The position numbers and the translations under genes were made by a program. A stretch of 31,966 nt of DNA. Source: a virus. Positions 20,201 through 27,562 of the stretch are shown in pieces; the stretch's first letter is position 1; each line of letters begins with the position of its first letter. Location of the stretch: positions 1 to 31,966 of the IMG/VR virus record IMGVR_UViG_3300035183_000660, one strand, 5' to 3'. Below the pieces are notes generated by a model. That model did no database searches, was not told the origin of the DNA, and saw nothing but the letters and a program-made list of their open reading frames with translations.

Positions 20201-22951
20201 CTTGGCAAGGAGATCGGCGTCAATCCCGGTCGTCTCGATCAGGCTAGCCAGGTCGGCCAGGACCTGCTTCTTTTCGGAGGCGTCGAGGAAGGTGTCCACT
20301 GACTCCAGCAGGTCCTTGTATCCCATGCTGGCAGTCTTCACAGCGTTGCCCTGTTCATCGAAGGCGACCGTCACCTGGCGCTCGACGTACTGGAGGTCCG
20401 CTGACTCACCGGCGGCCTCCTCGCGTTCTTTCTTCAGCTTGTCCAGAATCTCAATCAGGTTGATGACCTTCTGGCGTGTCTCTTCCAGCCGCCGCGCCTC
20501 ATCAGCGGTGATGTCCGTGCGTTTCGGGAGCTTGCTTGTGGCACGATCAAGCTCCTCGTAGGCTTGCTTCAAGTCTCGCGCTGCCTGCTCTTGCTTGCGG
20601 TGACTAAGAACGGCAATGGCGGCCACGCTGGCGAGTGCTATCGTGGCGATCCCCAGGGGTGTCATGGCCGCGCGCAAGATGAGCATCGCCCGCGATGTCG
20701 CCGTGGCCGCAGCCTGCGATGCACGCAGCCACTTGATCATCTCCCGGATGCCCAGAACCACATCACGCGTCGAAACGGCAATCCGCGTAAATGCCGCGGT
20801 CGCCACGAGCGTGGAGGCTGTCAATCCCAGCAAGATACCCACCGCGCCGTGCGTCAGGTCGTTGATGCTGATGATCATCGAGGCGAAGAATTGCAGCCCC
20901 TTCGCGGCCAGGACGATCCCTGGCGCGATGGAGGCGGCCAGGTTCTGGCCCATGACCTGGATCGCAGCCTGTGCCTGGCGCACGGGGAAGACCGTGGACT
21001 GCATCTGCCGCTTGAGCACCTCGGTGGTCCGGCCAGCACCCTCTTGCGCCTGCATGATCTTGTCGAGCTCGTCGGCAAACTGGCGCGCATCGCCAACGGC
21101 GAGAGCCATTTGACCGCGTAACGCCCGGATATTGGGAGTCAGCTTCCCTGCCGCTTCCGTGCCGAGTTCTTCGAAGATATCGGCCACGAGCCTGAGCGAT
21201 GCGGCGAGTCCTTTCTGGCGCAAGAACTCCGCCGCCGAGAGCCCAGTCCGCTTCTTGACTTGCTCGTTGAACTCCTCGTTCGCCTTGAGGAAGGAATTCA
21301 TGATGGCGTTGACCTGGGTCGTGGCCTCGGACAGGCTGTTCGACCGCTTGGTCAGAACGACGTAGGCGGCTGCCAGCTCTTCGAGGCTGACACCAAGTCC
21401 CGCGGCGAGAGAGAGGTTGTCTCCAAGCTGTGACGAGAGCTCTTCAAAGGTGAAGACGCCGGCGGTGACACCCTGGAAGAGGATGTCGGACGCCCTGGCC
21501 GCTTCATCAACAGAGGCACCGTAGGCATTGACGAAACCGATCAGTGGCTTGACCGCCGAGTTCACATCCGTGAATCCAGCAACGGCAGCGCGGACGGCGA
21601 CCTCGAGCAATTTGAAGGCGTCAGCGCCCTTGATGTCGGCCTGGACGATCGTGTTTAGGGCCTCGGCGATGTCTACAGGGGACTTGCCGAATTGAATTGC
21701 CAGGTTCTGGACGCGCTTCGAGACATCATCAAAGTTGCGGGCGATGTCCTCATCAATCGCCGCCGCCTTGGTCATGGCCTCGTTGAAGCCGAAGAGCGAC
21801 CGCGTGAAGCCAGAGACAGCGCCACCGGCGGCAAAGGCAGCGACCTGGATGGCACTGAAGGCCGCGCCAAGGCGCTGATCACGCAGTGCCTTGGCCGCTT
21901 GTGCCTCCTGCTCGATCGCCTGTTGGACGCGGCGGCTCTCGCGCTCTGCGGCCTGGATTCGGCGCTGGGTGGCGAGCTCAAACTGCCGGGCAAACCGTTC
22001 CTCTGCCGCAGCGTGTGCCCTCCTGGCATTGCGGAAGGCGGCCAGCGCTGCGTGGAACCTCGCCATGGCCTGCTCTTCACGCCTGACCGCTTTGGAAAGT
22101 TCGTCAGGCCCGGCCTCAGCCCTGGCCCGCTGGGCGGCGAACATCTGCGCCCGCGCCCTGCCCAGCTCAATGGAGGCCTTGATGACACGCTTGCCGGTGC
22201 GGTCGATGTTGTCAGCGAGCCTGGTAAATTCTGGGCCAGCCTGCTGGGCTAGGTTCTTGTAGGCGTTGAGCTGTGCGGCCAGCTTGTTCCGGAGATTGTC
22301 AATGCTTTTCTCTTGCAGGGTGTTTGCCCGCACGACTGACTGGGCAACCTGATCGGCAAACTGCTTGAACTGCGAGCGGACATTCGCCAGCTCGGCTTGC
22401 CTGCGTTGCAGGAGCTGGGTCGTGAGACCGATGTTGTGATCAATCAGCCGCAGATTGTCGAGAAGCTGCTGCATCTGCAACCGCTCGCCAGGGCCAGTCG
22501 GCAAAAAGCTTCCGGCCTTGGCTTGCAGCTTGGATGCCCTTCGTTCAAGGTCCGCCCGCTGCCTGGAAAGCTGGTTGATCTCTTTCTCAAGGTCAGCCGT
22601 GGCCTTACCGGCAATCTGTGAGGCAACAGCGAACGCATGGAGCGAATCAGATCGCCTGCGGAACGCGGTGGCGATGTCCGCCGATGCCTTCGCCGCTGCC
22701 CGTGACGCCTCTGCCTGGAACGAGACGAACCGGTCCGACCGTAGCTGGTCATTGAGCCGCTTCATCTGCTCGGCGGCTGTCCTGGCAATATCGAGGTCGG
22801 CTGTCCGCGAGGCGAGTTGTTGCTGCTTGGCGATAAATTGCGACATGGCCTTATCCGCCTGGATAAGGCCACGCTGCAAGCCACTTCCATCAATGAAGAG
22901 GAAGGCGGTGAAGGCTCCGAGATTGACTCCAGCACCAAGACCGACGGCCAT
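17288..22951 (-). CDS. Tape measure protein
   Basis: 1887 residues from ATG 22949-22951; the start overlaps the chaperone stop (TAATG). Long N-terminal coiled coil (to ~370) with Gln/Ala/Arg-rich heptads, then the conserved tape-measure core (~380-620: KSPVDIAEALNTIVQADIKG, FEELSSQLGDNLSLAAGLGV, AYVVLTKRSNSLSEATTQVN). Two hydrophobic segments are near 700-718 and 764-783, suited to membrane passage during DNA entry. Further on, two related blocks of about 200 residues occur ~360 residues apart (around 1010-1230 and 1365-1575). The C-terminus has SPSRRGHEVGVRFVEGIAAGI, a common tape-measure tail. At the usual 0.15 nm per residue, tail length would be near 280 nm. This fixes siphovirus-type (long tail) morphology. 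Confidence 0.92.
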   Translation of the reverse strand: MAVGLGAGVNLGAFTAFLFIDGSGLQRGLIQADKAMSQFIAKQQQLASRTADLDIARTAAEQMKRLNDQLRSDRFVSFQAEASRAAAKASADIATAFRRRSDSLHAFAVASQIAGKATADLEKEINQLSRQRADLERRASKLQAKAGSFLPTGPGERLQMQQLLDNLRLIDHNIGLTTQLLQRRQAELANVRSQFKQFADQVAQSVVRANTLQEKSIDNLRNKLAAQLNAYKNLAQQAGPEFTRLADNIDRTGKRVIKASIELGRARAQMFAAQRARAEAGPDELSKAVRREEQAMARFHAALAAFRNARRAHAAAEERFARQFELATQRRIQAAERESRRVQQAIEQEAQAAKALRDQRLGAAFSAIQVAAFAAGGAVSGFTRSLFGFNEAMTKAAAIDEDIARNFDDVSKRVQNLAIQFGKSPVDIAEALNTIVQADIKGADAFKLLEVAVRAAVAGFTDVNSAVKPLIGFVNAYGASVDEAARASDILFQGVTAGVFTFEELSSQLGDNLSLAAGLGVSLEELAAAYVVLTKRSNSLSEATTQVNAIMNSFLKANEEFNEQVKKRTGLSAAEFLRQKGLAASLRLVADIFEELGTEAAGKLTPNIRALRGQMALAVGDARQFADELDKIMQAQEGAGRTTEVLKRQMQSTVFPVRQAQAAIQVMGQNLAASIAPGIVLAAKGLQFFASMIISINDLTHGAVGILLGLTASTLVATAAFTRIAVSTRDVVLGIREMIKWLRASQAAATATSRAMLILRAAMTPLGIATIALASVAAIAVLSHRKQEQAARDLKQAYEELDRATSKLPKRTDITADEARRLEETRQKVINLIEILDKLKKEREEAAGESADLQYVERQVTVAFDEQGNAVKTASMGYKDLLESVDTFLDASEKKQVLADLASLIETTGIDADLLAKKVDELAAQLMSGKITGDEFALALHQMALNSDELTKKFREQENGAIRVGQSLVSITEFFGTDAASRTEALGSALKSAAQSVLTLAGVLPDVSSPLAFIQSQIGGLGETAVQTAARLAELGKIDMTDTEREALRLAATVDSLKKKIDDTRQAINEHQSAMNDWEGMITLLNDTVGRQGNGFKNLQELAARYGLTQEEVNRIQEAAIFLNERAKLGIEEERLAIARSLPDLAQFVAQHDAAVKKYEELDPAARGAAEAIKDAKNQAALMTVIMLKLAHALDPENFPQEMVTKFIADISAADPVVAALLDRYGMIPDEVKTTISTVVVPRTFTSIEEVQKAIDAARARLQSLLSQPESGSTERAIAIIEDQIKQLEQIKHDIEIGVIVEPNELPELQSGIPDVVKDGEDAAAQLQKAWDDAFEAMSDDPAKASRGLAEAIPQLLETTGVIKDFSDPLKALSQNFGLAEKSIFKVVLAMGRLKNSPIGLDRAERQALRLAAKLEMVDRDLERMNDEVQNNMDDMSMWQNRIDLVDETIGKAEDGYDRLNQLLATGRITQEEYNKILAAAVWLRERSVGGVLDERAEIAKSLPALAAYVELHDNLDGAYKRLTPEQQGFIAALQDQNTQVLLSTALMIAQLEALGAAAPGATKKFVEFASASNEVFRAVAQDLGLLPDDKNVIVDVSIVDDVAASLRQQLRDQLQGEPVGSVDVTANLVLPEEFTLPEQVAVNVDISPATTAFDQLAAHATEVLSQIVKDSPAYGLGTGIGFSSGMAAGIGDGGKTVADAIATMQRTVLGEAARSTSRYGEVAGVGFGFGIARGILSNPSQGAVVAAARYVAFLAYTSALAALQIRSPSRRGHEVGVRFVEGIAAGIQSSAMRVTRSVKDVADAAAGAFEAAVKPGFSTPLVLAPSLAGSAGQGQRVINVSMPLTVQNTISGMESPERAAEIITDNVWQRLSGGINRLIAQIDGAV

Positions 22952-23364
22952 TACGGCTTCATCCTGATGAGGGCCTGAATCACCTGATCCTGGTTCCGGT
23001 ATTTGTCCGGAATGCGGTCAGGCTCAGGCTCGACTGCATACGGGTCCATGTCGCCGGATGGTTGTGCAGCGCAGTTGTACTGTCCGCTCCCGGTTTCTTC
23101 CTCGCCATAGATCATCGCACGAATTTCAGCGGGTGTGTATCTTGGGACCTCGATGGTTGGCCGTTCGTTTCGGTACGGTGGTGCTGGCACCCGTTTGGTG
23201 GCATTGATCCTGTTGTCAATAAATGTCCCCCAGTAGTAGGCCGCCCGGTCCACCATGTACGCCAGCCACTCATCTTCTGGACCAGTGAGCCCGAAGAGAT
23301 CACTTGGCCGGCAGTGATACGCTTTCGCTAGTGACCACGCCTCCCATAATCTCGGCTTGCTCAC
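22951..23364 (-). CDS. Tail assembly chaperone, downstream (T) frame
   Basis: About 138 residues in the frame +1 to the upstream chaperone. From KPRLWEAWSLAKAYHCRPSD, followed by LFGLTGPEDEWLAYMVDRAA, the sequence has the conserved WxAWxLA..Y..RPSDLFGL pattern known from chaperone/T frames. It ends in a Pro/Asp-rich tail and overlaps the tape measure by one base (TAATG). There is no ribosome-binding site near its possible GTG (23362-23364), so it is probably made mainly as a frameshift fusion (about 302 residues over 22951-23860), as in the lambda gpG/gpGT system. Independent initiation at the GTG is the alternative. Confidence 0.75.
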   Translation of the reverse strand: MSKPRLWEAWSLAKAYHCRPSDLFGLTGPEDEWLAYMVDRAAYYWGTFIDNRINATKRVPAPPYRNERPTIEVPRYTPAEIRAMIYGEEETGSGQYNCAAQPSGDMDPYAVEPEPDRIPDKYRNQDQVIQALIRMKP

Positions 23365-23860
23365 GAAGAAAGGATTCGATGGATTCGTCAACTCCTTGCG
23401 CCCAGCGGTAGAGATAGAGCAGGTCCATTGAATCAACGATATCAACGTGGAATGGCGGCTCCACGGCCATGGCGCGGCTCTCGTCAGTGGTGAACTCTGG
23501 CTCAACGACGCATGCCAGCCAGATGCCACGCAGGACATCGTTGAACCGCTTGACGGCGCCAACGATGTCCTGCTTGATCTCTTCCTCGGCGGCCATGGCT
23601 GGATTGTCTGACTCCAGCTTGGCGATCCAGTCACTGACAGAGGCGGTAAAGGGATCGGGGACCATCTTCAGGCGCATCAGGTCAACCATCCGCGCCCTGC
23701 GGGCACGCACCGCCAGGCCGCTGGGGAGTGCCAGCTCGACGGGCTCAACGATAGCACTGAGTCGCTTCTGGGCATGCCGCGCCCACTGGCTGGCGATCGG
23801 GCTGATCGGCGCAGAGGGACGGCGCTTGCCGTCCCTCTGCTGGTCACGTTCCGCTGTCAT
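23300..23860 (-). CDS. Tail assembly chaperone, upstream (G) frame
   Basis: 186 residues from ATG 23858-23860, with TAGGAGAGCG upstream. After a polar N-terminus, VEPVELALPSGLAVRARRAR and MVDLMRLKMVPDPF are typical of chaperones that sit between major tail protein and tape measure: they open with a 'valLPSGk...' strand. The body is helical (KQDIVGAVKRFNDVLRGIWL). It should coat the tape measure during tail assembly. Its last ~22 codons overlap the T frame, where the frame change is expected. Confidence 0.8.
   Translation of the reverse strand: MTAERDQQRDGKRRPSAPISPIASQWARHAQKRLSAIVEPVELALPSGLAVRARRARMVDLMRLKMVPDPFTASVSDWIAKLESDNPAMAAEEEIKQDIVGAVKRFNDVLRGIWLACVVEPEFTTDESRAMAVEPPFHVDIVDSMDLLYLYRWAQGVDESIESFLREQAEIMGGVVTSESVSLPAK
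23366..23374 (-). other. Candidate +1 programmed frameshift site
   Basis: Minus-strand codons TCC TTT CTT in the chaperone overlap. The two frames are offset by +1 (or -2). A P-site tRNA-Phe on TTT could slip one base forward onto TTC, its preferred codon, when the rare-type CTT is in the A site. The result would read SFF VSKPRLWEAW, joining G to T just before the T-frame's conserved segment. No lambda-type GGGAAAG slippery heptamer for a -1 shift is present here. Confidence 0.4.
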
Positions 23861-23891
23861 ACGCTCTCCTACGAGCTCAGAGACTCACGCG

Positions 23892-24428
23892 CTAGCTCGT
23901 TTGAATCGGCGTGATGGTCTCGTTGAAGACGATATCGTAGAGCCGGCTCGGGCTGACCGAGTCGTCGAAGATGGCCTTGAGATCGCAGCGTGTGAGCGCG
24001 AACTCTCCCTGAGTGAAGGAATAGCTCGGCCCGTTCGTCGCCTTGACCTTGTAGGCGATGAAGTGCGTGTCGCCCCCGTCGTCGGCGTACATCTGCGCCT
24101 CAAGAATGAAGTACTGCTCGGCGTCTGTGCCACGGACCTTGTAGGTTGTGATGCGGTTGGGCGTGGTGCCGGTAGTGGTTGCTGTCCCACCGTCGAGAAT
24201 GACGAGGACGTTCGGGTTGATGCCGCCCTCTTCGATGCTCCCCTCCAGGGACTTCGCGAAGGTGTGGGTCGCCACTGTCACGTCATCGCCCTCGAGGTCA
24301 GTGGAGTTGCGCGTGACGTTCAGCTCGACGGTACGAATGCGCGGCACGTCGACGTTCTGCGCTGGTGCTGTGCCAAATGGCCTGATTTTGCAATCTCGGC
24401 ATCCGAAAGGTAGCTCACCGTATGACAT
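23892..24428 (-). CDS. Major tail (tube) protein
   Basis: 178 residues from ATG 24426-24428, with GGAGGAAGCC upstream (an ATG four codons earlier lacks that site). A compact beta-rich protein: IRTVELNVTRNSTDLEGDDV, THTFAKSLEGSIEEGGIN, AEQYFILEAQMYADDGGDTH, EFALTRCDLKAIFDDS. Strand pattern 'VEL...G.DV..A.H.F..S.E...GG' matches siphophage tube proteins. It lies immediately upstream of the chaperone pair, as expected. Two Cys near the N-terminus (CRDC, 10-13) are unusual and could form a metal site or crosslink. Confidence 0.8.
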   Translation of the reverse strand: MSYGELPFGCRDCKIRPFGTAPAQNVDVPRIRTVELNVTRNSTDLEGDDVTVATHTFAKSLEGSIEEGGINPNVLVILDGGTATTTGTTPNRITTYKVRGTDAEQYFILEAQMYADDGGDTHFIAYKVKATNGPSYSFTQGEFALTRCDLKAIFDDSVSPSRLYDIVFNETITPIQTS

Positions 24429-24648
24429 GGCTTCCTCCAAGCAACTCTCTTGGATTGCGATAGGCTACGACGTCCGTGCGGACGATCCCTCCCGTAGCCA
24501 AATCAAACGTATGGAACGTGACCGTGCCGCTGGGACCGCGGCAAAACTTTCCACGGCACCGCACACGGAAGTTTCCCGTGGCGTTGGTGGCGACTCCCCA
24601 CTTTTGTGACGGGCACTGGAGGAGCACGCCGTGCCTACCTTCGTCCAT
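24415..24648 (-). CDS. Small zinc-ribbon-like protein
   Basis: 77 residues from ATG 24646-24648, overlapping the previous gene by 14 bp and the next by 14 bp. The pattern is C12-P...GNFRVRC31-x4-C36-R...TFHTFDLATG. This resembles short phage proteins in which a C-terminal 'HRFDxxTG' follows a 'VKCRSxxC' motif; these are common beside tail genes in high-GC phages and are distantly like the Com zinc-binding regulator. Only three Cys and one His (H46) are available for metal binding. Function unknown; possibly translation control of the downstream tail gene. Confidence 0.65.
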   Translation of the reverse strand: MDEGRHGVLLQCPSQKWGVATNATGNFRVRCRGKFCRGPSGTVTFHTFDLATGGIVRTDVVAYRNPRELLGGSHVIR

Positions 24649-25000
24649 AATACAGCACTTTCCCGCCTGGTGCTTTCGGCTTGATGACCGGGTCATTCCG
24701 TACATCAGGCCACTGTTCCGGCGGCATCATGGTCACGTCTTTGAACTCGTGCGGGCAGGCTTGCATGATGATCATCGCATCATGGTCCTCAACCTCCGCC
24801 ACGAAGCCGTTCGCGTTGCACCAGATGTAGGACCGGGAGAGCCCATCGGACGGTCCAAGGATGCGCTGGGTATCGCCTGGATGATTCGGTGGAAGGCTCA
24901 CGGGAAACTTGCGGCGGTTCTCATAGCTCCAGTTGGCGACGCGCCATCCATCAGGCTGTAACACGGGCGGGTCACCAACCCATTTCAACATCCGGCTCAC
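24635..25000 (-). CDS. Hypothetical protein upstream of the major tail protein
   Basis: 121 residues from GTG 24998-25000, with AAGGAGG six bases upstream; an in-frame GTG at 25042 lacks a site. Contains VLQPDGWRVANWSYENRRKF, PVSLPPNHPGDTQRILGPSD and MIIMQACPHEFKDVTMMPPE. No recognised domain. Placed between the tail terminator and the zinc-ribbon protein. It may be a small adaptor or an accessory gene unrelated to the structure. Confidence 0.65.
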   Translation of the reverse strand: MSRMLKWVGDPPVLQPDGWRVANWSYENRRKFPVSLPPNHPGDTQRILGPSDGLSRSYIWCNANGFVAEVEDHDAMIIMQACPHEFKDVTMMPPEQWPDVRNDPVIKPKAPGGKVLYYGRR

Positions 25001-25034
25001 GGTGATCCTCCTTGACTGCTGTGCACTCTCATCG

Positions 25035-25057
25035 AGGGACACGGGGCTCGTGTCCCT
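25035..25057 (-). repeat. Intergenic 9-bp hairpin after the tail terminator gene
   Basis: AGGGACACG (25035-25043) and CGTGTCCCT (25049-25057) with a 5-nt loop, overlapping the TAG stop of the gene at 25056-25568. No U-tract follows on the minus strand, so it is more likely an mRNA processing or stability hairpin than a full terminator. Confidence 0.55.
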
Positions 25058-25568
25058 AGACCTCGGGCACGGTATGCCTGGCGATCAAGTCGAACGAGAG
25101 GATATCGAAGACCGCCTCGCTGAATTGCTCTGACTCGGCCAGCCCGGTCCGGCCCTGAAACACCAGGAACCCCGTGCTGGTGGCGGTGAGGCCGAGTGTC
25201 CAGCCGCTGGCCAAGAAGTCAAGCAACTCGTAGATGCGCTTGAAGGCGTTCTCAATCGCGTCCTTACCGCTCTGGGTGGCAGTCGCGTAGAGGTAGATGC
25301 GGATAATCTGGCGGTAGGCACCGTGGATGGCAGTGACGGCCTGGTGACGCTGCTCGCCTCCATCAAGGACCACTGCCGATGGCTTGATGATCTTGCCCCG
25401 CGAGCTGGCGTAGAAGGCTTCTGGCGTCTCGCCGGGCGGCTCGCGCTTCAGCCTCCTGGTCCAGACACCGCCTTTGAGAATGCCGGTATAGGACTCGCCC
25501 GAGAGTGTTCCGGTCAGGATGGGATCATTCCGGAGCCGGGATGCAATTGTATCCACGGCCTGTGTCAT
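25056..25568 (-). CDS. Tail terminator / neck protein
   Basis: 170 residues from ATG 25566-25568, overlapping the upstream stop by ATGA. Alpha/beta with an N-terminal helix (MTQAVDTIASRLRNDPILT), strand IIKPSAVVLDGGE, a strand YRQIIRIYLYATATQSG and a long helix KDAIENAFKRIYELLDFLAS, then FLVFQGRTGLAESEQFSEAV and FDILSFDLIARH. Size and the 'ENAFKRIYELLD' helix fit tail-terminator proteins (gpU-like) that cap the tube and join it to the head. Position between the gp10-like protein and the major tail protein agrees. Confidence 0.7.
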   Translation of the reverse strand: MTQAVDTIASRLRNDPILTGTLSGESYTGILKGGVWTRRLKREPPGETPEAFYASSRGKIIKPSAVVLDGGEQRHQAVTAIHGAYRQIIRIYLYATATQSGKDAIENAFKRIYELLDFLASGWTLGLTATSTGFLVFQGRTGLAESEQFSEAVFDILSFDLIARHTVPEV

Positions 25569-26068
25569 TGGCTGCCTCCACGCCTCTTATAGCCAACGAC
25601 GGCTGCCCCACGGGAGAGATGCCGGAACTCGTCGGCAAAGTCCCTCATGGTTGGCTGCAAGACGGCATAGGGACCGTGAAATTCCGACTCCAGGATACCG
25701 CCGTAGGTGATGACGCGGCCCTTCGCTGTCACCATAATCGTCTCTGGCGAGTGCCCGAGCGTGATGAGGATGCTGTTCTCCAGCCTGAATACGTTCGCGG
25801 TGATGTTATCCCGCGCCGTCAGCGAGGATGGATAGCGGGCAGATGGGTGCTCTTCCGGATGATCTATCCACTCCGCGTTCTCCTTGGCCGTCTCCTCGAG
25901 CTCGGGGACGAGATTGACCGCCAGGTCAAAGACGCCATCAATCACCGCCTGGCGTACCCTGCGGATGTTCTCGATTGTGTTCTTGACCGCCGGGTCAATC
26001 TCAACGCCGAAAGAGAGGAACCCCTCGCGGCTGCGCTTGATACGTGCCCGGCGTGTTTTGAATGCCAC
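25565..26068 (-). CDS. HK97 gp10-like head-tail protein
   Basis: 167 residues from GTG 26066-26068, two bases after the upstream TAG, with GGAGAG upstream. An earlier in-frame ATG (26215) would overlap the neighbour by 145 bp and adds an implausible leader. The core AVIDGVFDLAVNLVPELEET, ARDNITANVFRLENSILITL, TYGGILESEFHGPYAVLQPT and MRDFADEFRHLSR matches the HK97 gp10 family (YaxxxExG..P..P.L pattern), which works at the head-tail junction or early tail assembly. Confidence 0.75.
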   Translation of the reverse strand: MAFKTRRARIKRSREGFLSFGVEIDPAVKNTIENIRRVRQAVIDGVFDLAVNLVPELEETAKENAEWIDHPEEHPSARYPSSLTARDNITANVFRLENSILITLGHSPETIMVTAKGRVITYGGILESEFHGPYAVLQPTMRDFADEFRHLSRGAAVVGYKRRGGSQ

Positions 26069-26070
26069 GG

Positions 26071-26715
26071 CTACTCTCCAGAGATGTCCATCGAGAACTT
26101 TGCCTCGATGTGCTGCGGCTGGAGCGGGTAGACCTCCCTGATGGTGCAGGCATAGCCTTCCAGCGTGAACCGGTCGCCAACCTTTGGATTGAATGTCAGG
26201 TCGCCAATCAGCCACCCGCCCTTGAGGCGCGAGGAGGCCGCTGGCGAGAAGCGTACTGGCGGTTCCTGTGGCTGGTTGCGGTCGTAAACGACCTGGACGG
26301 TGTGTGCGCCAGCGGTCTCCCAGTCATCAGTGACCGGGTTATACCGCCAGAGGGTGATGGTCACCATCGGTGTCGTGTTCTTGGGCCTGGTCGCCCAGAC
26401 GCGGGTGGCCGTTGCCCACGTGTCGTGCTTCATGACCTCGCCAGCGATCAGGATGAGCTCGCCGCCGCGGGCGGTGATGGTATCACCAATCGCGACATCC
26501 GTGGTCTTGGGCATGGTCAGCCCAAACTCGGATGTTGCCCGCATGTTGGCGTCCTGGGGATCGCCAGGCTCGGAAAAGAGGCGCCCAGAATGAATGCGGC
26601 ACGGGACATCGGTTGCTACCACCGTGCCGTGCCGTGAGATCGTGCAGGTTTCGCTGAACTCACGCTCCTGGATGGTGGTTAGCCTGCCAACCAGATAGGC
26701 CATCCTGGCTGTCAC
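26071..26715 (-). CDS. Head-tail adaptor / head-closure protein
   Basis: 214 residues from GTG 26713-26715 (GTGA overlap with the upstream stop; ATG at 26703 is also possible). Beta-rich: FSETCTISRHGTVVATDVPC, VAIGDTITARGGELILIAGE, PMVTITLWRYNPVTDDWETA, HTVQVVYDRNQPQE, and RFTLEGYACTIREVYPLQPQ. This combination of small beta-barrels near connector and gp10-like genes fits a head-closure (stopper) protein. It probably binds the connector ring and the tail terminator. Family match is by position and pattern. Confidence 0.6.
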   Translation of the reverse strand: MTARMAYLVGRLTTIQEREFSETCTISRHGTVVATDVPCRIHSGRLFSEPGDPQDANMRATSEFGLTMPKTTDVAIGDTITARGGELILIAGEVMKHDTWATATRVWATRPKNTTPMVTITLWRYNPVTDDWETAGAHTVQVVYDRNQPQEPPVRFSPAASSRLKGGWLIGDLTFNPKVGDRFTLEGYACTIREVYPLQPQHIEAKFSMDISGE

Positions 26716-27164
26716 GTGACCGTCTCCTGGTCATCTGGCGGCTCAAGGAAGCCAAGATCGAACACGTGGCCGCGCATGCGGTCATGGATGGACTCGTAGC
26801 CGCAGATCGCTGCCATGCGCCAAGCCTCGTCGCGGAGCGCGCCGAGCTGCTTGAAGAGCTGGGAGAATTTGGTGCTCGTCAGTGGCGCATCAACGCTGGT
26901 ATCCACGAGCGCCGCGGCACCCGTGATGACCAGATCGTAGGTGACCGCGCGCAGCAAGGCCGTGAAGCACTCATCCTCGCTATCACTGGTCGTGATGGAC
27001 GTGTAGGGCGGAGGCATGCCGTGCGCCCGGCCATAGATGGCGAAGGCGCGGTCAAGTGCTGGCGCGTACCCGGTGCTGGTATCGTCCGTGGTACGCTCCA
27101 CGTGCTGCATGAGGGTGTTGAAGCCGTTTGCTTGCAGCCAGGACAGGGCTTCCGTCCTGTTCAC
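26712..27164 (-). CDS. Head-tail connector protein (gp6/gp15-like)
   Basis: 150 residues from GTG 27162-27164. Predominantly helical with conserved-looking RTEALSWLQANGFNTLMQHV, YAPALDRAFAIYGRA, ECFTALLRAVTYDLVITGAA and LFKQLGALRDEAWRMAAICG. A small helical protein directly after the capsid genes and before the closure protein is the usual place of the connector ring that binds the portal. Function inferred from position, length and helicity. Confidence 0.6.
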   Translation of the reverse strand: MNRTEALSWLQANGFNTLMQHVERTTDDTSTGYAPALDRAFAIYGRAHGMPPPYTSITTSDSEDECFTALLRAVTYDLVITGAAALVDTSVDAPLTSTKFSQLFKQLGALRDEAWRMAAICGYESIHDRMRGHVFDLGFLEPPDDQETVT

Positions 27165-27176
27165 GTCTCACCATCC

Positions 27177-27506
27177 TTAGCGCAGGAAGGACGCATCTGG
27201 CGGTGTGTAGCGCCGTTCGATCACGTCTCCCGTCTCGGGATTGATCTTGTCACCGTAGGCGTTCACCCATTCTCCATTGACCAGGTACCGCCCGCCGGGT
27301 ATCGTGCTGCTTGTGCCAAGGCTCCGTGCCTCTTCGAGGACCGCTGCATATTGCCGTGCACGGAGCGCATCGGTGTCAATCAGGGCGATCTCCTGCGGTG
27401 ACAGTGGTGAGACCATGGGCGCGGCCTGCTCGTCAGCGCTCCCAGCTTCGTTTCCCAGCGGTTCGGTGTTCACCTGGTCGCCGGCTGCCCGGCGTGTTGT
27501 GCGCAT
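27177..27506 (-). CDS. Hypothetical protein downstream of the major capsid protein
   Basis: 109 residues from ATG 27504-27506, with AAGAAGGAGAACTACCC upstream. A disordered N-terminal third (RRAAGDQVNTEPLGNEAGSA) leads to LSPQEIALIDTDALRARQYA and a C-terminal GGRYLVNGEWVNAYGDKINP, ending near SFLR. No recognised family. It is separated from the capsid gene by a hairpin at 27531-27556 that may lower its expression. Probably a head accessory. Confidence 0.65.
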   Translation of the reverse strand: MRTTRRAAGDQVNTEPLGNEAGSADEQAAPMVSPLSPQEIALIDTDALRARQYAAVLEEARSLGTSSTIPGGRYLVNGEWVNAYGDKINPETGDVIERRYTPPDASFLR

Positions 27507-27530
27507 GGGTAGTTCTCCTTCTTGGATGAG

Positions 27531-27556
27531 GGCGGGCGGTCAGGTGACCGCCCGCC
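27531..27556 (-). terminator. 12-bp GC-rich hairpin after the major capsid gene (partial terminator or processing site)
   Basis: GGCGGGCGGTCA (27531-27542) and TGACCGCCCGCC (27545-27556) are exact reverse complements separated by two bases, 7 bp after the capsid stop. On the minus strand it is followed by CTCATCC, not a U-run, so read-through to the next head genes is expected. Such hairpins can protect an abundant capsid mRNA or attenuate downstream genes. Confidence 0.65.
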
Positions 27557-27562
27557 ACGCGA

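Noticed and set aside
25565-26215. Longer gp10-like protein starting at 26215
   Set aside because: The extra 49 residues overlap the head-closure gene and look non-coding; GTG at 26068 has GGAGAG and a two-base gap.
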